Assembly: GCA_919902505.1 (NCBI GenBank)
Contig: CAKKRE010000008.1
Coordinates: forward strand, 1-45,673
Length of the DNA: 45,673 bases
From: Nitrospiraceae bacterium
GTDB lineage: Bacteria; Nitrospirota; Nitrospiria; Nitrospirales; Nitrospiraceae
Reading direction: 5' to 3'
Shown here: positions 24,867 through 33,163 of the stretch, piece by piece
Position numbering within the stretch: the first letter of the stretch is position 1
How the letters are laid out: each line of letters begins with the position of its first letter
Position numbers and translations under genes: made by a program
The notes under the pieces: generated by a model
The model's input: only the letters and a program-made list of their open reading frames with translations
The model's database searches: none
Told to the model about the DNA's origin: nothing

Positions 24867-26105
24867 ATGGCGCATCCCATGACGCACCTGCAGAGCGCAA
24901 CATCACCGCGACAAGCGGCGGTCTTCTTCATCCTTGTCACGGTCGTGCTCGACATGTTGTCGTTCGGGATTATCATTCCCGTCTTGCCGAAACTGGTCGA
25001 AGAGTTTCTCGGCGGCGATACCGCGCACGCCGCGGAAATCTACGGGCTGATGGGCACGTCCTGGGCTTTGATGCAGTTCGTCTGTTCGCCGATTCAAGGC
25101 GCGCTGTCCGATCGCTTCGGGCGGCGTCCGGTCGTGCTCTTGTCCAACCTGGGGCTCGGTCTCGATTTCATCCTCATGGCGCTGGCGCCCAGTCTCGCCT
25201 GGCTCTTTGCGGGCCGGGTGATCTCCGGCATTGCGTCATCGAGTTTCAGCACGGCCGGCGCCTACATCGCCGATGTGACGCCGCCGGACAAACGCGCTGC
25301 TGCATTCGGCATGATGGGGGCCTCGTTCGGCCTCGGGTTTGTGTTGGGTCCTGCGGTGGGTGGGCTGCTGGGCGCCATCGATCCCCGCTGGCCCTTTTGG
25401 GGCGCGGCGGCGACGAGTCTGCTCAACGCCTGTTACGGGTTTTTCGTACTGCCGGAATCGCTTCCGCTGGAGAAGCGGGCGCCGTTCCGGTGGAAACGGG
25501 CCAATCCGGCCGGTGCGTTGATTCTGTTGCGCTCACATCACGAGCTGTTCGGCCTGGCGACGGCGAACTTCCTGATGAACCTCGCGCACGGGGTGTTGCC
25601 GAGTGTGGCGGTGTTGTACCTGGGCTATCGGTATGGCTGGGGGCCGTCGGCGGTGGGGTTCACGCTCGCGGCGGTCGGGGTTTGCGCCATGATTGTGCAG
25701 GGCACGTTGGTCAGGCCGATTACGGCGCGGCTGGGAGAGCGGCGCACGTTAATCACCGGGCTGCTCTGCGGGGCCACCGGGTTCGCCGTCTATGGACTCG
25801 CGCCCACGCCGTTCATCTATTGCTTGGGCATTCCGGTAATGGCGTTTTGGGGACTCGCCGGGCCGTCCGCGCAAATGTTCATGACGCGCCGCGTGAGTGC
25901 GTCCGAGCAGGGACAATTGCAAGGCGCCATTGCCAGCCTGACCGGCATCGCCGGCTTAATCGGTCCTACGCTGTTCACGCAGACTTTCGCCGCATTCATC
26001 GGCCCGCAGGCCGACTGGCACCTGCCTGGTGCGCCCTATCTGTTATCGACGCTGTTGTTGCTGATCGGGGCGGGTATCGCCTGGCGAGCCACCAGGGCCG
26101 TCTGA
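24867..26105 (+). CDS. MFS efflux transporter, TetA-like subgroup
   Basis: 412 aa, twelve TM helices. Motif A between TM2 and TM3 is GALSDRFGRRPVVLLSN, and motif C in TM5 is GASFGLGFVLGPAVGGLLGA, both marking drug:H+ antiporters of the 12-TM DHA1 type. The N-terminal FGIIIPVLPKLVEEF is typical of the TetA/TCR branch. It probably exports a drug or metabolite, but resistance is not implied. ATG 24867 or 24879 are both plausible. Convergent with the TPR gene, whose end is 4 bp away. Confidence 0.88.
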   Translation: MAHPMTHLQSATSPRQAAVFFILVTVVLDMLSFGIIIPVLPKLVEEFLGGDTAHAAEIYGLMGTSWALMQFVCSPIQGALSDRFGRRPVVLLSNLGLGLDFILMALAPSLAWLFAGRVISGIASSSFSTAGAYIADVTPPDKRAAAFGMMGASFGLGFVLGPAVGGLLGAIDPRWPFWGAAATSLLNACYGFFVLPESLPLEKRAPFRWKRANPAGALILLRSHHELFGLATANFLMNLAHGVLPSVAVLYLGYRYGWGPSAVGFTLAAVGVCAMIVQGTLVRPITARLGERRTLITGLLCGATGFAVYGLAPTPFIYCLGIPVMAFWGLAGPSAQMFMTRRVSASEQGQLQGAIASLTGIAGLIGPTLFTQTFAAFIGPQADWHLPGAPYLLSTLLLLIGAGIAWRATRAV

Positions 26106-26109
26106 CGGG

Positions 26110-27123
26110 CTACCGGTTCCCGTGTACGAACAACTCGCGGTTGCGGTAGATCGCCAGCGCATGGGTGTCCGCTTCTTGAGACTCCGTGGCCTGCCCCAGT
26201 TGCCCATAGAGGTCGGCGAGGAGCGACCAGGCCTCCGCCTCGGCGGCGGTGTCGTGGACCGCTTGCGCAATCTGCAGGGCGCGTTTCCCTTGGGCGACGC
26301 GATCGTTCAGGGATGCCTTGTCCGCATCCAGTCGCGCGAGACGCAGTTGCATCATGCCTTCGAACGGCAGGTGATGTTCCGCTTCCGCCAGGCTGAGGGC
26401 GTCGAGATAGGCGCTGCGCGCGTCACTGGTGTGACCGAGCAGCCAATGGGCATCTCCGAGCGCGACCGTGGCGGTGAACTGTTGGTCCACGTGCCGTCTC
26501 GTACGGGCCTCTTCCGCGGCCTGCTGCAAGGTGGTCAGTCCCGCGCTGTTCTCTCCCTGTGCGATCTGTAACAACCCCAACTGCACCATCGTGTCGTTCC
26601 ATCCCCGGGCATTTCTCACGCGCGTGAAGAGGGCGGCGGCCTGGGTGAGGGCGTCACGCGATTCGTCGGATAGCCCCAACTGCGCCGAGACTCGACCGAT
26701 GGCGAGCAGCGACTCGGCATGGGCGGATCGATCCGACGCCTTGGCGAACAGCGACACCGCTTCCTTGAGTGAGGTGTGGGCCTGCTGCAGATGACCCTGG
26801 CGTTCATTGATCCGCGCGATCTTCACCAGCGTGGTGGCGATGCCTTGGGGCTGTCTCTTCTCCCGGAATTTCGACAAGGCCAGGTGGTAATACGTCAACG
26901 ACTCCGGGAAATGTTCCTGCTGATCATGGATCGTTCCGATGCGAAGCAGTTCATGGCCTGACAAGGTATTGGGAGACGCGGCCGGTGTGGTCGGTTCTGC
27001 GGAGAACGCCTGGTCCGCAAATTGGCCGGACAGGCACCAGAACAGGAGAAGCGAGCAGCTGATCGCAATGTGGCGAATCAGGCCTGGTCCCGAACGGTGA
27101 TGGAGTGCTGACCGGTGATACAT
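26110..27123 (-). CDS. Secreted TPR-repeat protein
   Basis: 337 aa. Signal peptide about residues 15-40 (IAISCSLLLFWCLSG), then about seven tetratricopeptide units from residue 55 on, e.g. LLRIGTIHDQQEHFPESLTY and TTLVKIARINERQGHLQQAH, with about 40-residue spacing. The spacing is nearer to the TPR_12 type of longer helices. Probably a periplasmic scaffold. No enzymatic motif. Divergent from the CBS-domain gene at 27246. Confidence 0.85.
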   Translation of the reverse strand: MYHRSALHHRSGPGLIRHIAISCSLLLFWCLSGQFADQAFSAEPTTPAASPNTLSGHELLRIGTIHDQQEHFPESLTYYHLALSKFREKRQPQGIATTLVKIARINERQGHLQQAHTSLKEAVSLFAKASDRSAHAESLLAIGRVSAQLGLSDESRDALTQAAALFTRVRNARGWNDTMVQLGLLQIAQGENSAGLTTLQQAAEEARTRRHVDQQFTATVALGDAHWLLGHTSDARSAYLDALSLAEAEHHLPFEGMMQLRLARLDADKASLNDRVAQGKRALQIAQAVHDTAAEAEAWSLLADLYGQLGQATESQEADTHALAIYRNRELFVHGNR

Positions 27124-27245
27124 GGCCTAAACATGCACGTGCCGGTTGCTAAGGTCAAGTCGGTGCGGCTGCATGAGCCCGGCGCTTGCCTCGCCTGTTC
27201 CGGAGGGGTAAGATCGGACATCCCGCCATACAGAGAGGAGGTGCC

Positions 27246-28016
27246 ATGTCTACGACACGCGCGACTCCCAAACGAGCCCGGATCTCCCTCGACCGTAACA
27301 TCGAGCGGTTACGCAAGCAGTTGGCCGATCTGGCCGCCTATCTTGGCAGGGGCCTTCCCACCCGCAGCCTGGAAGAGTTCGATCAGGACACCGAAAACCT
27401 CATTGCCGAATTGCTCGGGGATACCTCCGAGCTGCTTGAGGCGTATGAATATGCCGAGTTCGGCGAAGCGGCCGGCTTGGTGAATCTGACAGATGAAGCG
27501 CCTGAAAGCGCCGGTGTGGAGAGTCAGCGACAGCGCCTCTTGCAACGCAGTCGGGTGCTGGAAAGTTGCATTGCCGAACTCGAAGCCCGACGCGCCGCTG
27601 AACCGAAACAATCACAAGCCAGCCGGCAGACCCTCATCGGTCCTCAGGTCGCCGAGCATATGTCGTCTGAGATCCGCAGCCTGTCCCAGGACGCCAGCCT
27701 CAAGGACGCTGGTCAGGCCATGGAGAAATGGAAACTGGGCTCGCTGCTGCTCACCGACAATCAGGCCTATGTCGGGTTTATCACCGATTCAGACCTCGCC
27801 CGCGCGGTGGTGGCCAGGGGGGTGAACCCTGCGACGGCGGTGAAAGGGCATATGCGAAGGCCGGTCGTGTCGATCGCCGGCGACCGTCCGATTATCGAGG
27901 CGGTGCGCCTGATGAAAGACCAGGCGACCAGGCATCTGGCGGTCACACAGGATGGCTCGATCATCGGTGTGGTGTCGGTGTCCAATATTTTACGGTACTA
28001 CTCCGGCGTGGTGTAG
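27246..28016 (+). CDS. CBS-domain protein with coiled N-terminal region
   Basis: 256 aa. Residues 15-120 are helical and charged. Residues 135-255 contain a CBS pair: VAEHMSSEIRSLSQDASLKD ... SLLLTDNQAYVGFITDSDLAR and GHMRRPVVSIAGDRPIIEAVRLM ... GVVSVSNILRYY. CBS pairs usually bind adenine nucleotides as energy or redox sensors. The start ATG at 27246 has AGGAGG four to five bases upstream. The next gene (zinc-ribbon) follows about 90 bp away after a short repeat. Confidence 0.88.
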   Translation: MSTTRATPKRARISLDRNIERLRKQLADLAAYLGRGLPTRSLEEFDQDTENLIAELLGDTSELLEAYEYAEFGEAAGLVNLTDEAPESAGVESQRQRLLQRSRVLESCIAELEARRAAEPKQSQASRQTLIGPQVAEHMSSEIRSLSQDASLKDAGQAMEKWKLGSLLLTDNQAYVGFITDSDLARAVVARGVNPATAVKGHMRRPVVSIAGDRPIIEAVRLMKDQATRHLAVTQDGSIIGVVSVSNILRYYSGVV

Positions 28017-28022
28017 CCGGAC

Positions 28023-28072
28023 GAGCAGAGCGAATAGCCTATGGCCAATAGCTGATAGCAAGAGCTGAAGCG
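28023..28072. repeat. Short ATAGC/ATGGC-type mosaic repeat
   Basis: AGAGCGAATAGCCTATGGCC and AATAGCTGATAGCAAGAGC resemble, after reversal, the inverted arms at 41490-41572. It sits between the CBS gene and the zinc-ribbon gene. Probably a diverged member of a small dispersed repeat family. Confidence 0.5.
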
Positions 28073-28105
28073 ACGGGAGCTCGCGATACCCAAGGGAGGT
28101 CGGAG

Positions 28106-28465
28106 ATGGGACCCACCAAAGCAATCGTGAAAGGACAAGCCCTCTACGAAGTTGTGAGCGGCAAGCTTATCCATGACGGATTTGCGAGCCATCAGGCCAT
28201 GGAAGATTATGTGCGGCAGCACTATGTCGCGATGCCGGTGCTCGACAACGCCGGCAAGCCCTGGCAGCTCGACGGGAAACCGGTCTACTGTCTGCACGGC
28301 GTGCAATACGAAACGGTCGATGACCAGAAAGTGCACCTGGCACGTTGCCCGGATTGCGGCGGCATGGGGGTCAGGGCGGATGAACTCACGGTCGAGTCCG
28401 ACTGCATTCGCTGCACGGCTTGTGGCCATGAATTCGATGCGCGGCTGGAGATGATGGAGACGTAG
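28106..28465 (+). CDS. Zinc-ribbon protein of unknown function
   Basis: 119 aa. Two cysteine pairs, CPDCGG and CIRCTACG (about 81-110), make a zinc ribbon in the C-terminal third. The N-terminal part (about 1-75) is a compact alpha/beta region with an AIVKGQALYEVVSGKLIHDG start, unlike known enzymes. Cytosolic. AGGGAGGT lies about eight bases before the ATG. Its TAG stop is the first three bases of a dispersed-repeat terminus (TAGCAGG). Confidence 0.75.
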   Translation: MGPTKAIVKGQALYEVVSGKLIHDGFASHQAMEDYVRQHYVAMPVLDNAGKPWQLDGKPVYCLHGVQYETVDDQKVHLARCPDCGGMGVRADELTVESDCIRCTACGHEFDARLEMMET

Positions 28466-28480
28466 CAGGCTGCAGAAACA
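28463..28480. repeat. Solitary TAGCAGG repeat terminus
   Basis: TAGCAGGCTGCAGAAAC matches the outer left arm of the copies at 8754 and 32825, but no right end was found within 300 bp. The TAG doubles as the stop codon of the zinc-ribbon gene. Perhaps a remnant after internal deletion. Confidence 0.55.
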
Positions 28481-28500
28481 AACCGTCCTCATCATCCGTC

Positions 28501-28604
28501 GTTCGTGAAGCGTGAAGCGTCAAACGTAAGACGTGAAACGTATCTCGCGGGGAATAAGAGCGGACGAGAGACGAACGACGCTTCACGCTCGACGCTTCAC
28601 GATT
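28501..28604. repeat. Inverted CGTGAAGCGT repeat cluster
   Basis: GTTCGTGAAGCGTGAAGCGTC at the left is matched by GACGCTTCACG and GACGCTTCACGA units at the right, on the opposite strand sense, around a centre that contains GTGAAACGTATCTCGCGGGG. The reverse complement of that centre recurs at about 41574-41595. Lies just upstream of the AAA-like gene at 28731 and could form a long hairpin. Confidence 0.65.
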
Positions 28605-28730
28605 GATCTGCCTTCAGGAGGAGCAAGAAGAAATTCAGCGACAGGAATGAGAACCGGTTATACTCAGCGCCTGCTCCTCATGAGGGGGAGGCCACGTGGG
28701 TCAGCCTAGAATCGGAAAGGGACGAAGGAC

Positions 28731-29312
28731 ATGGCAGGTGCAACGGTGACTCGGCAACGCAAGAACGCTCCGCAGCAGAACAAGAAAGCGCCTGCGAGAA
28801 AACCCAAGAAGGCTCGTGTGCAGGAGCCGTCCGGTGCGGTGATCGTGCTGTCCGGAGCCACGCCGCTTCGCCGGCAGAAGGCCGCGGAGGTCTTGGCCGA
28901 AGAACTGCAATTGGACCTGGCCAGCGTGGATCTGTCGGCGGTGGTGAGCAAGCACGCCGGCGAAACTGAAAAAAATGTCAATCGCGTGTTCGACATGGCA
29001 AACCGCCATGGGTCGATTCTTTTCTTCGATGAGGCCGACGCGCTCTTCGGCAAGCGCACCCAGGTGCAGGATGCTCACGATCGATATGCCAATGCCGAGA
29101 TGTCCCATCTCATTCAGTGCATCGAACACCACCAGGGCCTCGTTATCCTCACGAGTAATGGAAAGAGCCGCATTGAAGAATCCTTCTCGCCCGAGAAGCC
29201 GGTGATTGTGCTGGGTGGAGCTTCAAAGAAAAAGGCCACCACCAAGTCTAAGCCCAAGCCGACAGCCAAGACCGTATCCAAGCCCAAGAAGAAGGCGGCG
29301 AAAAAGAAGTGA
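28731..29312 (+). CDS. Degenerate AAA-like protein with histone-H1-like tails (paralogue 1)
   Basis: 193 aa. Residues 1-35 and 164-193 are Lys/Ala/Pro-rich, like histone H1 tails. The core (36-155) matches the AAA ATPase group with GETEKN...ILFFDEADALFGKR...DAHDRYAN. The Walker B DE (100-101), the GETEKN segment (77-82) and a sensor-1-like TSN (141-143) are kept. The Walker A (normally GPxGTGKT) is GATPLRRQ at 42-49, same spacing, with Arg for the lysine and Gln for the Thr. The arginine-finger LRR after the last helix is also gone. Nucleotide hydrolysis is unlikely. GAAGG lies just before the ATG. A paralogue is at 40893. Confidence 0.85.
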   Translation: MAGATVTRQRKNAPQQNKKAPARKPKKARVQEPSGAVIVLSGATPLRRQKAAEVLAEELQLDLASVDLSAVVSKHAGETEKNVNRVFDMANRHGSILFFDEADALFGKRTQVQDAHDRYANAEMSHLIQCIEHHQGLVILTSNGKSRIEESFSPEKPVIVLGGASKKKATTKSKPKPTAKTVSKPKKKAAKKK

Positions 29313-29399
29313 GGCGGGGCACGAGGTGATCACTGTCACTGCGGCATTCGGCTGCCGTGCAGAAGCGGCTTGGTGCGTGTAAAACCTCCCCCTGAGGAA

Positions 29400-29660
29400 T
29401 CACGACATCGATGCGATCAGCGCGACCTTTCCCGCCCGGTCCAGTGCTTTGATTGCAGCTTCACGTTGCAAGGCGGCCCCTTTGCTGGCGAGTGATTCGG
29501 TATACCGCACCGTGAACGGCCCACGGCGTTTCGTGTATTTCGCCCCCTTCCCGTTTGCATGCGCCTTCATGCGCCGCTCCAAATCATTCGTGATCCCGGT
29601 GTACAGACTGCCGTCGGTACATTCGAGGATGTAGACAATCCATGTCGCAGGTTGCTGCAT
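29400..29660 (-). CDS. GIY-YIG domain protein
   Basis: 86 aa. WIVYILECTDGSLYTGITND is a GIY-YIG-type core written VYI...YTG, followed by LERRMKAHANGKGAKYTKRR with the conserved Arg and then the C-terminal Glu-containing helix (ALQREAAIKALDRA). These stand-alone domains, often called UPF0213/YhbQ-like, are putative DNA nucleases; in vivo role uncertain. Short but full length for the group. No clear Shine-Dalgarno. Confidence 0.9.
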   Translation of the reverse strand: MQQPATWIVYILECTDGSLYTGITNDLERRMKAHANGKGAKYTKRRGPFTVRYTESLASKGAALQREAAIKALDRAGKVALIASMS

Positions 29661-29792
29661 CGTTTGTTCTTTGCCTGTTCACTCCGACCGCCGGGCGGAT
29701 GATAGCGAATCCCCGGCAAGGGAACAATGTGGCGGCGGCGCCCATCTCACAGGGCGTTCGTGCGTCCTCCTGTCCTCATTGACAGCTCCGTC

Positions 29793-30083
29793 ATGAGCCA
29801 CGTAGCGTACCCGGTCATGTCGCATGTCACAATGATCGATCGAGCACTCGCCGCGGCTGAAGTTGCGTGGACACGAGGCCATGAAGGCAAGGCGCGGGTC
29901 TGTGCGCGGTGTGCCGTGGCGTATTTGCGTCGGATTCAGCAGCAGGAGGCCTTTCCATTGGCTGTCCGGCAGGCGGCGGAACGACTCACCACCGCTGTGA
30001 CCAGGCGGCATGAGGCACCCTTCACGAGTGATCCGATCGGTGACGCCAACCTGATCATCGCGCACCTGGCCGCCGATGCGTAA
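29793..30083 (+). CDS. Small helical hypothetical protein
   Basis: About 96 aa, start uncertain among ATGs at 29793, 29817 and 29832, none with a good binding site. The body (RALAAAEVAWTRGHEGKARV, then AVAYLRRIQQQEAFPLAVRQ) looks like regular amphipathic helices, which is better protein-like composition than the opposite-strand frame. No family recognised. It ends 19 bp before the convergent NTF2-like gene. Confidence 0.5.
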   Translation: MSHVAYPVMSHVTMIDRALAAAEVAWTRGHEGKARVCARCAVAYLRRIQQQEAFPLAVRQAAERLTTAVTRRHEAPFTSDPIGDANLIIAHLAADA

Positions 30084-30102
30084 GCGGTTCGTCTCGCCCC
30101 GG

Positions 30103-30462
30103 TCACTCCTGGACATAATGCGCGTGTACCGTCTGAATCTGCCCTTCTCCATTGACCGTCATCATTTCCGCTGCCAGTAACCCTTTGACGCTGCGGTAGT
30201 ACAGTAACAGGCTGTCGACCCCTGTCAGCGTGCGCAGCAATTCAAAGTGCAGGTCCGGATAGGCTTGGAGTCCTTTCCGGAAATACTCCTTCAATGGCTC
30301 GCGGCCATGGATGGTTCCGGACGGCTCACCGGATAGCGCCTGCACAAACGGACTGGTACACTCCACGTCCGTCGCGTAATGGTGCACAATGGCGTCCAGG
30401 TCGTGCCGGTTCCAGGCTTCGATCCAGGCCCGGGCCAGGCTGTTGGCCTGTCGGTCGTTCAT
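30103..30462 (-). CDS. SnoaL/NTF2-like domain protein
   Basis: 119 aa. An alpha+beta cone fold of the NTF2/SnoaL type: ARAWIEAWNRHDLDAIVHHY, then YATDVECTSPFV, and later PDLHFELLRTL and LLLYYRSVKG strands. Such proteins bind or isomerise small hydrophobic molecules; no partner gene gives a hint. The start at 30462 has AAAGGGG shortly upstream. Confidence 0.85.
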   Translation of the reverse strand: MNDRQANSLARAWIEAWNRHDLDAIVHHYATDVECTSPFVQALSGEPSGTIHGREPLKEYFRKGLQAYPDLHFELLRTLTGVDSLLLYYRSVKGLLAAEMMTVNGEGQIQTVHAHYVQE

Positions 30463-30599
30463 ATCGGTCGCCCCTTTCGCGAAAACATGATACGGCTCTA
30501 CCTAGCCTAGCGACATGGGTGCGACGGGCAAGGGGCTATTGAGGCTTGCTGGAAGATGATGCGGTTCGATCCGGCCGTGCCAGGGTGGTGGAAAACGGC

Positions 30600-31073
30600 A
30601 TGATCCCATTCATGACGCAGGCATCGCCCCGGAGCGGCCTGGCGCTGATCGCCCTGTTCAAACTGGTCAAGGGTGTGATCCTGTTGCTTGTCGGCGCTGG
30701 GCTGCTCCGATTGGTGGATCCCGAGATCGCCACTTTCCTGGTTCCGGCGGTGGATCTCTTGCATCTGCACGGCCATTCCCGCCTGGTCCATGCGCTGCTG
30801 CTCAAGGTCGGTGTGTTTTCCTCCCAGACCCTGTTTCTGATGGCCTATGCCAGTCTGCTCTATTCAGTCTTCCTGCTCATTGAAGGCTGCGGCCTGTGGC
30901 TCGAAGCTTCCTGGGCGGGATACATGGCCGTGATTTCCACCAGTGTGTTTCTGCCCGTCGAATTCTACGACGTGCTGAAGCAGATCTCGGTCATGCATGT
31001 GACGATGCTCCTCCTCAATGTGGCCATCGCGGGGTACCTCCTCCGTCAACTCGGAGAGCAGACGTTCCGGTGA
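30600..31073 (+). CDS. DUF2127 membrane protein
   Basis: 157 aa, about four TM helices. The family pattern is ALIALFKLVKGVILLLVGAG at the N-terminus, LHGHSRLVHALLLKV in the first loop, and VFLPVEFYDVLKQIS before the last helix. Function unknown. The start is set at ATG 30600; a TTG at 30546 opens the frame but lacks a binding site. About 40 bp separates it from the cytochrome gene end, which is convergent. Confidence 0.88.
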   Translation: MIPFMTQASPRSGLALIALFKLVKGVILLLVGAGLLRLVDPEIATFLVPAVDLLHLHGHSRLVHALLLKVGVFSSQTLFLMAYASLLYSVFLLIEGCGLWLEASWAGYMAVISTSVFLPVEFYDVLKQISVMHVTMLLLNVAIAGYLLRQLGEQTFR

Positions 31074-31115
31074 ACGAACGGAAGATGGCGGATGAGGGCG
31101 ACTGTGCGGTTGGTG

Positions 31116-31931
31116 TCAGTGGCCCGGCTCACGAAGGGTGGCGAGGTACGCCACGAGGTCGCGGATATCTTCGTCCCGGAGAAGTGTCTTTGGATACATG
31201 GCTGTGCCGGGGTGGCCGCGTTTGATCGAGCGGTAGCGGTCTTCGTCATTCTGCGATTTCAGCGTGGCAGGGTCCCGGAGGTTGGCGGGCGGCGCCGGAA
31301 GCGCGTCAAGCCGTTTGATCAGGTCAGCCGACATCGGCGGTCGTCGATTCAAATGTCCTTCGATTCCATGGCAGATCGCACATCCCCCGAGTTCATGATA
31401 AAGCTGCCGTCCGCTTTTGGCATCACCCCGCAGCGAGGTGTCGGGCCGAGGGAGTGCAGCGGGTGGCGGCATGGTGCCGCGGATTGAGGCGAGGTAGGGG
31501 AGCAGCGCAAGAATCTCTTCGTCGGAGAGGGCGTCCTTCGAGAGCGGGTACATGGCGGTGCGGAGATGCCCGTGCCGGATGGCCTCGACCCGTTGTTTGT
31601 CCGTGGAGAGGGAAAGCGTGGCCGCCTGTCGCAGGTCGGGTGGCGCAGGCGAGAGATGTTCGATATTCTCCCGGATGTTTTTACTGAGTTGCGGGGGGAG
31701 CCGGTCTCTGTAGCCGTCGATGCCATGGCAGGTGGAGCAGAGGCCCTTGCCGTTGAAGATCGCCCGGCCTTGCTCAGTATCCGCCGTTCCGTTGCCCGGC
31801 TTGGTCTGTGACGGCGATCCAGCCCAGAGCAGTGAAGCGGCAATCAACGAGGCTGCAAGACAGACTGTCCCAGTGAGGGCAATTCCGGGGCGGCCTCTTC
31901 GAATCGGTGGCTGATGGGAGGACGTCGGCAT
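31116..31931 (-). CDS. Dihaem cytochrome c
   Basis: 271 aa. A signal-anchor helix at about 17-38 precedes two cytochrome c domains with haem motifs CSTCH (Cys65, Cys68, His69) and CAICH (Cys184, Cys187, His188). The sixth ligands are probably the Met in TAMYP of each domain. The two halves are related (KRGHPGTAMYP vs IRHGHLRTAMYP), so the gene arose by duplication. It is periplasmic, an electron carrier for an unnamed oxidase or reductase. Divergent from the second Crp/Fnr gene, with an inverted repeat between them. Confidence 0.92.
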   Translation of the reverse strand: MPTSSHQPPIRRGRPGIALTGTVCLAASLIAASLLWAGSPSQTKPGNGTADTEQGRAIFNGKGLCSTCHGIDGYRDRLPPQLSKNIRENIEHLSPAPPDLRQAATLSLSTDKQRVEAIRHGHLRTAMYPLSKDALSDEEILALLPYLASIRGTMPPPAALPRPDTSLRGDAKSGRQLYHELGGCAICHGIEGHLNRRPPMSADLIKRLDALPAPPANLRDPATLKSQNDEDRYRSIKRGHPGTAMYPKTLLRDEDIRDLVAYLATLREPGH

Positions 31932-31968
31932 GGTCAGTGTCCGGGTAGCCCGGCTGTCGGACCTGTTT

Positions 31969-32001
31969 CACTGCATCATAATCGAGGAAGGGGGTGCAGT
32001 G
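31969..32001. promoter_or_regulatory. Inverted repeat between cytochrome c and Crp/Fnr genes
   Basis: CACTGCA and TGCAGTG are perfect 7-bp arms with a 19-bp spacer, midway between the divergent genes. It does not match the TTGAT-N4-ATCAA FNR box. It may be an operator for the divergent regulator, inferred from position alone. Confidence 0.35.
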
Positions 32002-32046
32002 CCATGCCTGATTGCGGAGAAGAGTCATGGTGCTTCGTGCGGGGGC

Positions 32047-32076
32047 TGGTCAGGCGGCTCAGGATCCCGGTACAAT
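32047..32076 (+). promoter_or_regulatory. Candidate sigma-70 promoter for the second Crp/Fnr gene
   Basis: TGGTCA (32047-32052) and TACAAT (32071-32076) are 18 bp apart. The -10 matches five of six consensus bases and the -35 four of six. The gene's ATG follows 20 bp after the -10, with GTGAGGG between them as the binding site, so the leader would be short. Confidence 0.45.
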
Positions 32077-32095
32077 GCGCAGCAGTGAGGGACGC

Positions 32096-32827
32096 ATGAT
32101 GTACACGGCGATGAATATGACAGACCACCGTCACTGTGCCGCCCTGTCGGGCTGTTTTCGCGGCAAACTCTGCGAGCAGCTCATGAACAGGCCCGGGCGT
32201 TCCGTGGGCAAGGGCGAACTCGTCTACGGCCTCGGCGATTCGGCACAGAGTGTCTTCTTTCTCCGGCGGGGATTCGTGAAGTTGACCTCTCTGACCGAGG
32301 ACGGCCGTGAATTGATTTTGCGCCTGCATCAAGCCGGGGAAGTATTCGGCGAGCTTTGCCATTGTACCGGGGAGCGCCGTGAACAGGCCGTGGCGATGGA
32401 AGACAGCGAGATCGTCGAACTGAATTTCGATGAATTTGTGGCTCATCTGCAGAATAATCGTCCCGCCTTCCTGTTGTTTCTTTCCAACGTCGCGCAGCAA
32501 CTGTCGGCGGCCTACGACCAGATCCAGACGCTCTCGTTCAGCAGCACCATGGAGCGCCTGGTGCGGACGCTGGGCCGGCTGGCCGATGAATTCGGCGAGC
32601 CGGACGGCGAATGGGTGCGGCTCACGCATTATTTCCGGCAGGACGATCTGGCGCAGATGATCGGCGCGCGCCGGGAAGTGGTCTCGACCCTCTTGAACCA
32701 GTTGCGTGACCGGGGTCTGATCAATTACGCGCGGAAGGACGGGCTGTTGCTGCATCGTGCCGGGCTCGACGGATTTCTGGTTCCCGCCGAAAAGTCTCCT
32801 GCCAATCTCAGCGATTCCGGCTTCTAA
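32096..32827 (+). CDS. Crp/Fnr family regulator with N-terminal cysteine cluster
   Basis: 243 aa. The sensor barrel (VYGLGDSAQSVFFLRRGFVK, EVFGELCHCTGERREQ) and the C-terminal HTH (LTHYFRQDDLAQMIGARREV) are typical. Residues 14-29 carry three cysteines (HCAALSGCFRGKLC), spaced CxxxxxCxxxxxC, and the barrel loop has CHC. FNR uses CxxCx5C plus a distant Cys, so this is a related but different pattern, possibly Fe-S or redox sensing. The start is set by GTGAGGG before ATG 32096. Divergent from cytochrome c, a natural target for oxygen or redox control. Confidence 0.9.
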   Translation: MMYTAMNMTDHRHCAALSGCFRGKLCEQLMNRPGRSVGKGELVYGLGDSAQSVFFLRRGFVKLTSLTEDGRELILRLHQAGEVFGELCHCTGERREQAVAMEDSEIVELNFDEFVAHLQNNRPAFLLFLSNVAQQLSAAYDQIQTLSFSSTMERLVRTLGRLADEFGEPDGEWVRLTHYFRQDDLAQMIGARREVVSTLLNQLRDRGLINYARKDGLLLHRAGLDGFLVPAEKSPANLSDSGF

Positions 32828-33029
32828 CAGGCTGCGGAAAAACTCAGTTCTTGCACCCTGTGCAGCGATCAGCGACTGTAAGGTGTCAGCTTGAAACAGT
32901 ACGCAGGATGCGAAAAAAGGCCGTCCAGCAAGGCCGCAGCGAGCGACGAGGCGAATCGTACTCGGGCCGTACGGTGAGCCTTGGCGCGATGCGAGAACGC
33001 CGCTGGCGGACTTTTTCCGCATCCTGCTA
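32825..33029. repeat. TAGCAGG-type dispersed repeat, composite copy
   Basis: Starts TAACAGGCTGCGGAAAAACT at 32825, with the inner GCAGGATGCGAAAAAAGGCC at about 32902, and ends TTTTTCCGCATCCTGCTA at 33029. The core is very close to the copy at 8832-9062 without its insert, and close to the inverted copy at 34883. The first bases TAA double as the stop codon of the Crp/Fnr gene. A 77-bp unique spacer separates outer and inner arms. Confidence 0.82.
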
Positions 33030-33163
33030 AGGCCACGTTTCTCCCCGCACTGTTATCCCGCTAACTTACAGGACTGCTCCCGTTCTCTATCCTTGCCTAT
33101 CGATGCTACTGCCGGTGTCGGTTGACCCGGCGCGCCACTACTATTTTCCAAAGGAGAGTTGCC

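Noticed and set aside
24686-26149. Plus-strand frame of about 490 codons overlapping the MFS gene
   Set aside because: Reads out of frame with twelve TM helices and MFS motif A in the true frame; Arg/Gly/Cys-rich composition.
28501-28604. Tandem CGTGAAGCGT units considered as a CRISPR array
   Set aside because: Units are short (about 10 bp), adjacent and inverted, with no regular spacers, so not CRISPR.
32096-32827. Standard FNR oxygen sensor
   Set aside because: Cysteine spacing (CxxxxxCxxxxxC) differs from FNR (CxxCx5C) and the distant fourth Cys is not at the usual place; only a related redox role is suggested.
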